Below, piece after piece: positions 10,462 through 21,579 of a DNA stretch of 64,000 nt. The notes below the pieces were generated by a model. That model was not told the origin of the DNA and searched no databases. It worked only from the letters and a program-made list of their open reading frames with translations. Position 1 is the first letter of the stretch. Each line of letters opens with the position of its first letter. Source of the stretch: Sipunculus nudus (taxonomy: Eukaryota; Annelida; Sipuncula; Golfingiida; Sipunculidae); assembly GCA_026874595.1 (NCBI GenBank), contig CM049311.1, forward strand, positions 69,047,453 to 69,111,452, written 5' to 3'. A program made the position numbers and the translations under genes.

Positions 10462-13400
10462 TCAGGTTTTATCTCGGTCAGCATACAGGTATACGAGGTC
10501 CCCGACTTGAATGTCATATTGGCGAGACTGTGATTTGCCACTAGATTTAGCCATAGCACTGGGACCATGATTTTGTTCGCGGGTAAAGTGTTGTTGTAGG
10601 ATAATTTGACGGTCATCAATAGGTAATTGCTCACCTGTTATCTGATCCCGTTGGGTCCATATTTCCCTTGCGGAAAGACCAGCTTTCCGGATTCTGGTAT
10701 TCATGTTGGCTGTGGCTTGAGCCAGTGTTAGCTTAGTTAAAGGGCCACCTTCGGGGCAAATCTTGAGGCATTCTAAACCGAGCTCATTGATGGCATGTTC
10801 GGCGACAGGGTTTTTATTTATATATTTTGACCGACCAAGCTCCAGGGTTATTCCATGGGCTTTAAGTAGGGGCTCGCTGGCAAGGGCCTGGAAACCTGGG
10901 GCCTGATCCACCCTGATATGCACACCGTAACCCCCCAGTGATCGCAGCTCGGCGCACATGGTCAGTACGGCGTCTCGTAACGTACGTTGTTGCTCATTGT
11001 CGATCAGCATTGTGAGGGTGTAAGATGAAACAGTCTCGCGTAGTATGAGAATGTACTGGCGATAGCGGCGCATAACATCGGCACTGAATGACAAACCGAT
11101 CCGGTCTGGGGGTGCTGTGGATGATTGTTGAATTAGCTGATTGGGGACTGACCGTAGGGCAGTGCAGTGATGACATGACGAACAAACTAATTCGATAGCT
11201 CTACCCAGGTCAAGAGCATAAAAATAGCGTGAGGTAACTTGTTTCATCTGGTGGCGACTAGGATGGTCAAAGCGGATGTGGATGGCTGTAAGGAGTCCAT
11301 CCAAGACCTTGCGTGGCACAACAATACGCTCTCGCGTTGGTTGAAAAGGCAGATCAGTTCGTACAATGAGGAGACCATCTCTAGCGATGGTGACGTTATT
11401 GAGGTACCTCTTGACGTCAGGAATTTTGGTTATTTTCTTGGATGGACGCGTGCCCTGTGACAGATGGGAGTGAGTACGTTTCAGATCAGGGCACTCATGT
11501 TGGATAGCGTGCCAGGCTGCGCGGCTGGTAAATGGCATATTGTTTGAACCGACGATGACGTCACGCATGGTCAATTTTCGGATGACAGAGTCCTCAGTCT
11601 CCTGTACAAAAACACACAACTGACAGCTTTGGTCAGGACAAGTCAAAGGATTTCTGCTAGCATAGTCTGATGGTAAGTTGGCCTCACCTGCGATATGACG
11701 GACCGTGACCTGGTACCGACTTACGATGGACAAAAATGTTGTCACTCGGGAGCTGGTAGAGAACTCTCCTCTGCAGAGTTTGTTGTAGACTAATACGCAT
11801 GGGCGACTGTCTGTCAGTACCTGGGTAGTATGGTGCGATTGAGTAATATAGGGGGAGAAATGCTTCACAGCTGCTCCGATGCATAGTGCCTCCACCTCAC
11901 ACGGTAGCCATGTTATTTGGTGTTTACGGAGCTTTGCATTAAAGAACCCTGCCAAAAGGAGTTTATCATCTCGCAGTACATATAGTGTGGCGCCTATACC
12001 ACATTGTTTTACAGATCCGTCAGTGACGACCCAGAGACAGTCGTCTGGTCTCGGCAAAGTAATTACCTTATTGTCACGGAGGCGTAACTGAGAATGTGTG
12101 AATGTGGTTAATAGCTCATCAGTCCATTCAATTTTGTCATGAGATGGCTTGCCTGCAATGTGCCTTTCAAGGGGGTCCAGCATGTCAGCATACCCAGGCA
12201 GCATCCGACTGAGCACTTTGTATGCGCCGATATATGATCTTAACCCTTTGATTGTGGATGGGGGCTCCACAGAAGATAGTGCGGCGATTCTGTGAGGGCT
12301 AGCTTTGAGGGTACCCCTGGACCAAACCCATCCAAGAATAACTGTTGTTGTAGGGCATATGATAGTTTTCGCTGCGTGTAGGCTGATGTTGTTACGTTTG
12401 AGGGAGACAAGGACCTGGCCCCAGTGATTTAATAGATCTTCTGGTGTGTCACCTCCCACGAAGAGATCATCAGCTATTTTAGCTACACATCCTTCTTGAA
12501 TGAAATCACCGAGCACTCTGCACATCAGCTCCTCCAGACATGTTTCATATCCAGGCATGCCCATGGCACACCTGGTATACACGCGTATCCCCTTGAAAGG
12601 TGTGACTACACCACAATATTTCATCGAAGACTGGGAAAGGGGGATTTGGTAGAATGCATGGCGAAGGTCGGTAACTATGATGTATTTCCACCGTCCTATG
12701 TCTCTGAGGACACTGTCCACGTTCGGCATGAGGGAGGGCTGGGGTTTACTGTACTGTCCTACTTCCCCGAATGAGGTCACCAGCCGACTCCCCCCGTTCG
12801 GTTTTTTTACCAGAAATGACAGGTTTAGGTATTCAACACAGACGTTAACTTCATCTGGTTTAGCGAAGACTCCGGCAGATTCAAGCTCATCAAATTTCTG
12901 TTGGAGTTCAATCATTGACTTCCGGTTGTAATGTGGTATACGGCCCTTCCGTTGTGGGGGGAGGGTCGGGCCCATATTGACAACTGCCTCAATTTTCCCA
13001 CTGACCCCGTTATACTTAGATATAGTGGGTTTAAACACACTGTCATAATCCATGTTCAGGTCAGTAAACATGTCGCGTATTGTTTTGGGTAGACATTGAT
13101 CCAAATCGACTGATACCTGATGGGAATGGGAACCACTGGCTGTTTCGCGAGACATAACAACCTTGTTGGCCTGGGGGTCACATTCTGTAGGTAGTGTTTG
13201 CTCCTCAGAGACTTGCGATATATGATGTAACTGGCATAAGTGTTCATTGCGTTTAAGTAATATAGCCTCTTCTGTGGTATTTACGAGTCGCAAAGTGTGG
13301 CCAATGGACTGTATTTCTTGAGGAGCAGGCCATGCTTTGTCTGGGCTAACATGTTTGTTGCATGGTGCGTCAAACCGTGGTTCAAGTGCCCAAACAGAGT

Positions 13401-13512
13401 CAGGTTCAGTGTCATGTGGTGCCTCTAAATCAATATATTCACCCGGAAGAACTACAGTCTGTTTAGGGGGGCACGAATCAAGAATATCTGGGCAGGCCTG
13501 GTTGAAACATCA
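10462..13512 (-). CDS. pol: Retrotransposon Pol: reverse transcriptase, RNase H, integrase
   Basis: The open frame extends upstream to about 13512, beyond the first usual start, and overlaps the end of the protease frame by about 60 nt. In order, it shows a pre-RT linker, RT (LVKKPNGGSRLV, TDLRHAFYQIPL, catalytic IADDLFVGG), RNase H (VTDGSV, later HIAGEANLPSDYASRNP) and integrase. The integrase has a zinc-binding HPSRH with CSSCHHC, then catalytic D (FSADVM), D (IRVDQAPGF) and E (NPVAEHAINEL). This RT-RH-IN order is that of most Ty3/Gypsy elements. The frame ends at TGA 10462-10464, inside the protein. The lack of an ATG at the 5' end fits expression by frameshifting from the upstream frame. 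Confidence 0.88.
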
Positions 13513-14102
13513 CTATTACGTGGGGTTTTGTAATATACAATATCAGTTCCATGAATGACAACTTGTTTCTTGGCAGAACGTATGGCTATGTCATTGTCAG
13601 TGAGAAAGGGAGTGCCAGCTAGTATTTCGACATCTAGTTGTTTTACCACAAGGGCGTCGAGCTGGAATGTATACGGCCCTCTGGTTAATTGGCAGTGAAC
13701 CTCACCTATAATATCCAGTGGCATGACGCCATCCGCCTGTCTGGCCATCTGGGATGCAGGGGTTATAGGTAAGCCAATGGCATGAGCCGAGGATTCTTTG
13801 ATCATATTAGTAGTCGCACCAGTGTCAAGTGTGAGATGGACCAACTTGTTGTTATAGTATGTGTTCAGATAGGGGGATTGCTCAACATTACATCTACGGA
13901 CACTGGGTGTGTCGAATAAGGCGCAAGGCACATCATCCCTACCTTCGTGGTCTTCGATACACTCCTCGTAATCACTACTGTCCTCCACTTCAGTAATAAG
14001 GCGCATTATAGCCATATATTGCCTGTCACTGTCAGGCAAGAATTTGCATTCACTTAGATTGTGAGATGTGTAAGGTCGGTTAGCCGTTTGCATAGTATGC
14101 AC
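13452..14102 (-). CDS. Retrotransposon aspartic protease region
   Basis: A 216-codon frame with a retropepsin active site [12 protein letters not shown], then a glycine-bearing flap region and [14 protein letters not shown], the second conserved half of retroelement proteases. The first residues complete a Gag zinc knuckle begun in the gag frame (TSHNLSEC), so translation probably reaches this frame by shifting from gag. It overlaps gag by 49 nt and pol by about 60 nt. The catalytic Asp is intact. Confidence 0.8.
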   Translation of the reverse strand: MHTMQTANRPYTSHNLSECKFLPDSDRQYMAIMRLITEVEDSSDYEECIEDHEGRDDVPCALFDTPSVRRCNVEQSPYLNTYYNNKLVHLTLDTGATTNMIKESSAHAIGLPITPASQMARQADGVMPLDIIGEVHCQLTRGPYTFQLDALVVKQLDVEILAGTPFLTDNDIAIRSAKKQVVIHGTDIVYYKTPRNSDVSTRPAQIFLIRAPLNRL

Positions 14103-14902
14103 GATTTTCGTCTTTTGAATACTGGGCGCGAACTGTTGGTCGGAACGAATCTCTGTGTATGGGCAGCTAGTGTGACTGTGCGCATGGCTCTCGTGTCCTT
14201 AATAGTGTTTAACTCTTCTAGTAGAGAGGGAACAGCCTGGGATATTTCCGGTTTGATGGAAGCAAGTGACTTATTCCTGAGCTCAGTCCCGTATTTTTGT
14301 TTGACCAAGCGAGGCAAACCAACATGAATGAGCTGGAGCCATATCACGACGACGGTGTTCTCGAGTGTTGGGGTTGAATCCTCGTCCTCTGACACATTTG
14401 CTCCGTGATGGGTGATGCCACAATCAGTTGTTAACAGATTGTCTTCGAAGAACGCCATTATACATTGATATAGGTCCTCAGGGCGTTCATCAGGTGATAG
14501 TTTGATATTGGCCAGATCCAGAAAGTGTGAGCCCGTGGACTGGAAACCGTAATGCTGTCTAATCAGGTACCAAATGCCTTTGAGGGAAGTTGATCCTTTT
14601 ATTATGGAATTTCGTGAAATCACTGTGCAGTAATTAGCGATTTGACCCAGCATAAGTTCTAAATGGGCAGTTTTCTGCGCTGCAGTAAGTCTGCTCTCAG
14701 CAGCTACGCTTGGCCCGTCATCACTAAAACCTCTGTTTGGGTTGGTGGCGGTTTTCCTTTGCCAAGTAACATCTCCTAAGAAGGGAGCAAAGTTCCTGTC
14801 TAAGGACAATATATAAGTAAGGTTTTGTTTCCAGTTCTCAAAGGAATTCACAGTTTCATGAGTGGTCAGCTGCCATTGTTTCGGCGCTCTGGGAGTTGCC
14901 AT
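14054..14902 (-). CDS. gag: Retrotransposon Gag
   Basis: 282 codons, starting [20 protein letters not shown], just inside the 5' LTR. The predicted Gag forms the particle that packages element RNA. The middle is helical and polar. Near the end CILC forms the first half of a CCHC zinc knuckle whose His and last Cys are only found in the next (protease) frame. The break lies around TGCAAACGG near 14090. A 284-base leader separates it from the 5' LTR. Confidence 0.8.
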   Translation of the reverse strand: MATPRAPKQWQLTTHETVNSFENWKQNLTYILSLDRNFAPFLGDVTWQRKTATNPNRGFSDDGPSVAAESRLTAAQKTAHLELMLGQIANYCTVISRNSIIKGSTSLKGIWYLIRQHYGFQSTGSHFLDLANIKLSPDERPEDLYQCIMAFFEDNLLTTDCGITHHGANVSEDEDSTPTLENTVVVIWLQLIHVGLPRLVKQKYGTELRNKSLASIKPEISQAVPSLLEELNTIKDTRAMRTVTLAAHTQRFVPTNSSRPVFKRRKSCILCKRLTDLTHLTI

Positions 14903-15085
14903 TCTTTTACTTTAACAGGAGATGTATAGTTACAACAGTGGGCGATAATACCTGCGTTTGGCAGCTTGTCACTGGTTCAGGCAGAATGTCTATGGATCCG
15001 GGCACTTGTGGGCTACAAGGTGTGAGTGCTGTTGTATAGGGTCTTCTTTGCGACGAAGACGTGGGCTAGATCCTGCTGCCACCAC

Positions 15086-15148
15086 GACAAACAACAACAA
15101 TGTCCTTATATCGGATCAAGCCTTTATATGGATGTAAGGCGGACACAG
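15086..15148 (-). repeat. 5' LTR, left part (interrupted)
   Basis: Matches 9570-9632. The LTR is broken after GGACACAG and resumes at 16170. Confidence 0.85.
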
Positions 15149-16169
15149 GTCAGACTGACGCATTATTTTCACTATTTATTATCATTGTAAATAAAGGTGA
15201 ATTGCATGCATACCTGACCACATATTGACAGTTCCGGCACATTGGCCTGAGAGACCAAACTGAACTCTGTTTACAAATGTGGAGAAAGTGGCGCCTCATG
15301 TGACTCGTTTGAGAACTATGGGCCTAGTTCTGTCTCAGTCTGAAGATGGCAGCACCTCCTGGAGCAAACTGTGGAAAAGGCACACCTCTCACAGCATCTT
15401 GTGTCCAATTTTTTTCTCTGCAGATAAAAATATTTTCTTCGCATGATTAAAAAGCTAAAATCCTATATTATCCAATAATAGAAGCCACATATTGATGGCC
15501 CTCCTATTAGTTTGAGGGTGACACCCTTCAGCCCGGCCCTGTCATATTACATTTAGTCCGCTGGACCTAGACTGGTACCCTGCTCTATTAAGGCCCTCGA
15601 GCCAAGCATAGAGACAGGCGTACAACGCCATCTTCAGTACTCCCAGTTGCAACTCCTGACCTACCTATAGACTGGTTCCAACTCCAGTCTGTACGCTCAC
15701 ACCAATTGTCATGGACGTTCTCGCGATCCTGGCTGGTTATCCGTGAAGATTACTTATAAAATTACTTTCTTTAGGTTTTTAAAGTTTCCAAATATTGAAA
15801 AATGAGTTTTTGCACAAAATTGACTGATGGATGTATAGATGATACGAATCATACGATATACTGAATACTTGATATTCCACTGTACGTGGCATTGGTTTAT
15901 TATCAATATCTATTAATCTAATCATAAATGTCACACGAAATGTACAGCCAACTTTTAACAACTTCTCTGAGCAAACGATATGCTTATTTTTATCATATAT
16001 GAATCATACCTGAGTTGGAACCAGTCTGCCGGGGGTCCTGAAGATGGCGTTGTACGCCCGTCTCTATGATTGGCCTAGAGCAGCGGTGCCATAATAGAGC
16101 GGGGTACCAGTCTACGCTGGACCCTACACAAAATGGGCCAAGTGCTCTAATTGTCGCTCACACCCACAG
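15149..16169. mobile_element. 1-kb insertion inside the 5' LTR, with long inverted repeats
   Basis: The insert is flanked by CACAG at 15144-15148 and 16165-16169, fitting a 5-bp target duplication. It contains two imperfect inverted arms of about 120 bp (15558-15683 and 16011-16132) around about 325 bp. No terminal inverted repeats at its ends and no coding sequence were recognised, so its class is open. It must be younger than the LTR element. Confidence 0.7.
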
Positions 16170-16236
16170 AACGGAGATGACCGTAAACACACGTGGTAAC
16201 AATGAACATTAGTTTAACTAACTGCCGTAAGGTGGC
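16170..16236 (-). repeat. 5' LTR, right part
   Basis: Matches 9633-9699 and is followed by the outer copy of the GTAAC target duplication. Confidence 0.85.
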
Positions 16237-17122
16237 GTAACTTCTACTTTTACTTTACCGTATACCAGTGAATCGAAGATATGTCACTTGTAGGTTGCAG
16301 AGTCCATGTAAACTTAATACATAGGCGGCGAAACCGGGGGGCCCGAAGTCACCAATCCCCCCCCCCCCCCAATAAAATGATGGGCATAAATACATAATAG
16401 GTACTAGTATATTCTGGTGTACAGTCAGTATTTTCTCCTATACAGGCCTTGATAATAGCCTACTTCAAGTACTATAATGTAAACCTTCGGAAGTTCGATG
16501 CCCCATCAAATTATATACACCCCTGAAGTGTAAGCCAAGTCTTGAATGGACTATTCCAGGGAGTGCTGAAAAATATGCGCTGAATTGGGCGTCACGCCCT
16601 CAGTATTTGGAGTATTGTATATTGGTTTAGTATTGACCACCACCATCCCCCCCCCCCCCACCCCTTGAATATTTGGTTTGTAATACATTCATGGTTCACA
16701 GCAATTTCACAAATGATTAATAAAAGTTTTGTTAGTTTTTAATAAATAATTGGCACCTCTAGACTTTAATAGATGCAGCTGAAAATGCCCTTACAGGTCA
16801 TATGAAATGGAACTGAAAAAGTATACAGGCCAGTAGATCAATCAACATAATTAAATGATCTGTAATCATTGCCATAGTTTGATGTAGAGGTCAGAATCAG
16901 AATGTTGATTGACCCTGCCGTAAAGTACCTGTCAGCCTCTAAACTTCAGTAAGCTTTCAGGGGCTGTCATGTGAACACTTGACTAGGACTGTTTCCAGTT
17001 CATTTGTGAATGTCGACGTATGCTGCTTGTACAGCAATCAGGGCTGGTAACTGGTTGGGCTCTACTAAATATGGATCTTAATCACTACACGGGTTTTTTT
17101 TTTTTTTTTTTTTTTTTTGCAA

Positions 17123-17435
17123 ACAATTATACTTTTCCGTACGTTTACATGCTATAAGCATATAAACGTACGGAAAAGTATAATTGTTGTATTGTGTAAG
17201 GGAATTAAGTGATATATACAAGTATATTGTATATATTCACTTAATTCCCTTACACAATACAACAATTATACTTTTCCGTACGTTTATATGCTTATAGCAT
17301 AACGATTTTTCCTTATCCCCCTACGTTTATTCGCTTCGTCGAATATTTTTTTTCTGTATTCTCACAGGTTTGAAGCATAGTCAAAATGATTTACTACTGC
17401 CATAAACGATTAAATCTCAGTCAAAAGGAGTTTGT

Positions 17436-17497
<62 letters not shown>

Positions 17498-17775
17498 CGT
17501 TTAAATGAATAATCGATATAATTAGAATTTTTTTTTTTAAATTCTGAGACGCTTATTTGTTTTGTCGAACTGATTTTCGCAGTCCCGTGCGGCTATATTC
17601 CCGTATGAAATTCAATGATAGTAAAAGTATGACTAACATAGTTCAATTTCTGTTGTTGAGAAAAATAATAGTTGTGTTTTCATATATCCTCATATTCCTC
17701 ATATGCTATAAGCATATAAGCGTACGGAAAAGTATAATTGTTGTATTGTGTAAGGGAATTAAGTGAATTTATACA
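17123..17775. repeat. Nested palindromes sharing one ~55-bp unit
   Basis: A unit containing CGTACGGAAAAGTATAATTG and GTAAGGGAATTAAGTGA occurs in alternating orientation. Bases 17123-17187 form one near-perfect palindrome, and 17166-17282 form a second, larger one that shares an arm with the first. A further copy lies at 17702-17775. A (TA)n run (17437-17494) lies between. It looks like a fold-back element or remnants of terminal inverted repeats. Confidence 0.75.
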
Positions 17776-17899
17776 ATATACGGTTTGGTGTCTTTGACAA
17801 TTAAGGCTGCATGTCGTCTGAATTAACACATCTCTCTCAAATGATGACTTTGCTTTATCTATTCAATGTAATTAAATATAAATATAAGCTTTCTCTTTT

Positions 17900-20180
17900 G
17901 TTATTAGGGCTATTGTTCATGATGCTGTCACAGATGCTGTGTCAATCGACTTTCCAGAGTTCAATCCCCCAGGTGGTTCCATCGGTACTGAACTTGATCA
18001 GGTTGACGGTATTGCGGTCGGGATTTGTTGTGTAAATAGAGTGTTGGTTATTTGTTTGCGGGACATATTTCTCTTGAGGTCTGTTGAAAAATAATGAAAT
18101 AAATTATTGTAAAATGGCGGCGAATAGTTTCAAAGCTGCTTATTAAATTATTATGATACCCACGAGAATCTCTCTCTCTCTTTCTCTCTCCTTCTCATAT
18201 CAACATCTTTTTCATTGTCATCAATTGTCCGTCCATGAAGAGAACACATGGGAAACTACATTAATTTTACCATTCTGTGAAAAATTATTCTGATCATAAG
18301 TACGGATCCCATTTTGTATTTATATAAAAACTGAATTAACATGCTCTTTCACAATCAAATCAGTTTTAAAGTGAATAATATAAACAATAATATATGTTCT
18401 TACTAACGGTGAAAAAGTCAGTAACACATTTGAAATAGTACAATTTAAGAAAAATACATTTCTATCATATCTGACGGAAAGGCAATTGAACTATACAGCA
18501 ATCACCCTTAATTTTTCTTATGGCGCAACGGCCGTCAACGAAGCACAAGTTGTAACCGTCAGAACTGCATGGATATACATGTATCTTAGTGTTTGCAAAA
18601 TCCAATTAAAATCCGAGTTATGTAATGCTGAGATGTATAATCTGCGAACTATTCTTTTGATCACCGTTTTAGTCACACAATATTTGTATTCAAGGTCGCT
18701 TAACAAGTTTTTAAGGAATGGCACAAAGAGATCGGTTAATTTTTTGTAAAATTTTTTCAAGCGCACATACAAAATTTAGACCAATGAATAGTCATGTCAG
18801 TTTTTAAATTTTTCTAGCAGTGAAGCTAGAGAAAAAAAATGAAATATTACAACGTGTTTGTTATTTACTAATGTTCAGAATGGTAATAAAATTATGGGCC
18901 TAATCACCTTTAACGCATATAGAATTAAGGCCCCTTTTCCATGTGGGCGGAAACGCGCGTTTCCGCGGAATCCCCCCTTCGTCTGACGTGTTTTCACAAG
19001 GGATTCCCCGTCCACCAATGCTCACGGCAACATGTGGTGCAGTTATAAATATACATGTAATGTACAGTTCATTCATGCATTTATGATTTTCGTTCCATTT
19101 GCAGGGACGTGTTACGTATTGTGGTATTGACAAGTGGGGGCGGGTCATATACGAGAAGATTCTTGACTACCACAGCTGGTAATCAGATGTTTAACACACA
19201 CACACATACACATATATATTTATTTATATATATATATATAAGCTTATATACAAAACTAGTGCCCAATGGACCATGCAGCTCAGGCAATATGGTACATTGC
19301 TTAAAGCTATGGTATAAACAGGTATAGGTCACAGTGATCAAAGATTATAAGATTATAAACTTTGAACATCTTTGGTTTCAAAAATAGCTCCATCGCGTTT
19401 TAGCTATTCTGTTACTCAAGGGTCAACTGTTTTAAGCAAATGACAATCTTGGGCCTGGCACATACAGGTATGTGACAACAGTAGCAATCATTTTTTACGA
19501 TTGTACTTATTAATGAAATAATTTCCCGGCTAGCCACACCGAACAACCAGCATGGAAGCTGCAGCGAAGTAGGGCACTAGTTTGAAAGTTCCTTACCAGG
19601 TGTTCTATAAATACACACAAAATGTATGTATTCAAGTTTTTGTATTCGGGCCACTGTAATGGCATATTTTGAGCCACATAAACAGAATCGACTTATGTAT
19701 ATATCAGTCATGCTACAGTTTCAGCTTATTAATCATAATTAGATAGACTAATGAGTCATATATAGACTCCGGATATGTTCCTCTAGCTGGAAAATATTTT
19801 GATATTATGCTTATTTTGAAGAATTTTGGATGATGAATTTTAAAAAGTCACAAACTGTTGGCTTTTATCAGTAATTGGTAATATTCAAACATAATTTAAA
19901 ATTTATCCTGCATCATCAATTTGTTTATTTTCGTCAATTTCTTAAAATATTTGCTGTCGCATTTCAGTTAGAAATGTTCAAATAATTCGTTTGCCCTTAA
20001 TTAAAACATTTACATAATAAATTTGTCTGAATATATACCTTGTCACTTCAGAAATCTCTTCAAAACTGTCAAATTTTGTAGATTTTAGCCTTCCTCAAAG
20101 ATATTTGTATATGTGCTGTGTATAATTAGCACCTTGTCGACACAGGTAATTACACTCGTCCCTAATTCCATGGTGCCTTT
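17900..20180. other. AT-rich intergenic DNA, no gene recognised
   Basis: No open frame here is longer than about 90 codons, and none shows a known family or splice structure. A GC-rich palindrome GCGGAAACGCGCGTTTCCGC lies near 18950. A minus-strand AATAAA at 20179-20184 could serve the gene ending at 20844, at a long distance. Confidence 0.5.
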
Positions 20181-20843
20181 TATTTAAAATTTGTGACCCG
20201 GGGGTCATGGCGCTCAGCTGTTCTGTGATAACAAAAAAATTGCATCAACTAAGAATGCGGTCATTCAACATTTTGCAATTGTGTCTTCAGCAGTTATTGC
20301 AGAACCTCACGGGTCTACGCACTGTGCGCAGATTTTACCGGAAAATCCAGGTTGAATAAAGTTTCTTTGCCTAACAGTGTAAATTAGGCCTTGCTGCCAG
20401 CCGTAATTTCTGAGAAAAAATGCCAAATTAAAGTAGGAATTTCAACCAGACATCAAGAGTCACATCTGTATTTTGCAATAGTATCGGCATATCGGCAACA
20501 GTTCTGAAGAACCTCCTAGACCGTTTTTCTTAATATAACCTATTCTTAATAACCTTGTATTGTTTTGGTTGAATGTAAATACAGTTGTTTTCTACCCTGA
20601 AAACTATCCAAAGTCTGATTTTCAAAGTCCTCAAAACAAAAAACGCGCATACCTCGCAGAACATTTAAGCCACTGTGACCGATTTTCGGGTTTCAATGGA
20701 GATTTCCAATGACATCGTTATATGTAGAACCAGAAGCTTTTAGGTCAGACAGTTACGATTTGTGCCCTGTCAACGGAAGGACGGGTGATTGCAATGTCTC
20801 ATTTGACTCACAGTCAACCGATCTAAATAACGGAAAACCAGAC

Positions 20844-20910
20844 TTACGTGTCATAGCAGACGTATGGTGATTGTTGACGACCTGAACTCTGATCAGACCG
20901 GACCAGTGTT
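20844..20910 (-). CDS. Copy 2 exon 11 (C-terminus)
   Basis: 67 nt after acceptor CTTGTAG, entered in phase 2 and ending in TAA (20844-20846). It encodes a tail ending SPYVCYDT. A similar xPYxCY ending follows the HPRC motif in animal ComEC-like MBL proteins as I recall them, which supports this terminal exon. Confidence 0.65.
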
Positions 20911-21501
20911 CTACAAGGTTGAGAAATTACTTTGAAAAACTTTGAAAATTTAAAAGAAAAAAACTGAGAGAAAGGACTTATAAAACTGAATGGTTACAAA
21001 TGACAGTAAAAAGACGACTTGACCAATGTACTCATTTTTTTACAGTAATGATTGTACTGATTACTGAATTATTATTTATTTATTTATTATTTAAAGGGTA
21101 TTCCACCTCAGATTTGGTGAGAATAAGATCTGTAAATATAACAGATAACAAAAATGCACCGATTGACGGATGATACACATCGGATGACAAGAGACAATTT
21201 GTAAAATTGATAATTTTATCGCGTGATCAGGAAAACCATGAAATATGACAGTACTAACGTGTATCCTTTCAAAGATGCGCATCGAGGATGATAATAGGTT
21301 GAGAATCCAAGCATGGCGCTGGCAATTACAGCTTTCGGTCCAATCGCCTCTCTGAACATAGGTTTGTTGGCTTTACCGTCTGCGCCATGATGGGCCACTT
21401 TATACACAGTTGACTTTAACGTCATATCACTGCGACCATTATAATTATCTATCACCTACAAAATCTTTTTATATTAAATCCTTTTCCTCATCCTGATTAT
21501 T

Positions 21502-21579
<78 letters not shown>

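Larger units (their letters stand above)
9570..16236 (-). mobile_element. Ty3/Gypsy-type LTR retrotransposon (with nested insertion)
   Basis: A nearly complete element on the minus strand: 130-bp LTRs at 9570-9699 (3') and 15086-15148 plus 16170-16236 (5'), flanked by a 5-bp duplication GTAAC (9565-9569, 16237-16241). Inside, in order, are gag, aspartic protease, and reverse transcriptase, RNase H and integrase, then a C-terminal extension. A pyrimidine-rich stretch just inside the 3' LTR on the plus strand (about 9703-9718) is the expected polypurine tract. Gag, protease and pol are in three different frames with short overlaps, one nonsense codon interrupts pol, and one LTR carries an insertion. 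Without the insert it is about 5.65 kb. Confidence 0.9.

Noticed and set aside
20709-20870. A 53-codon plus-strand ORF with Cys residues that looked like a small gene
   Set aside because: It overlaps, in antisense, the last exon of the MBL gene, whose phase and C-terminal motif fit better.
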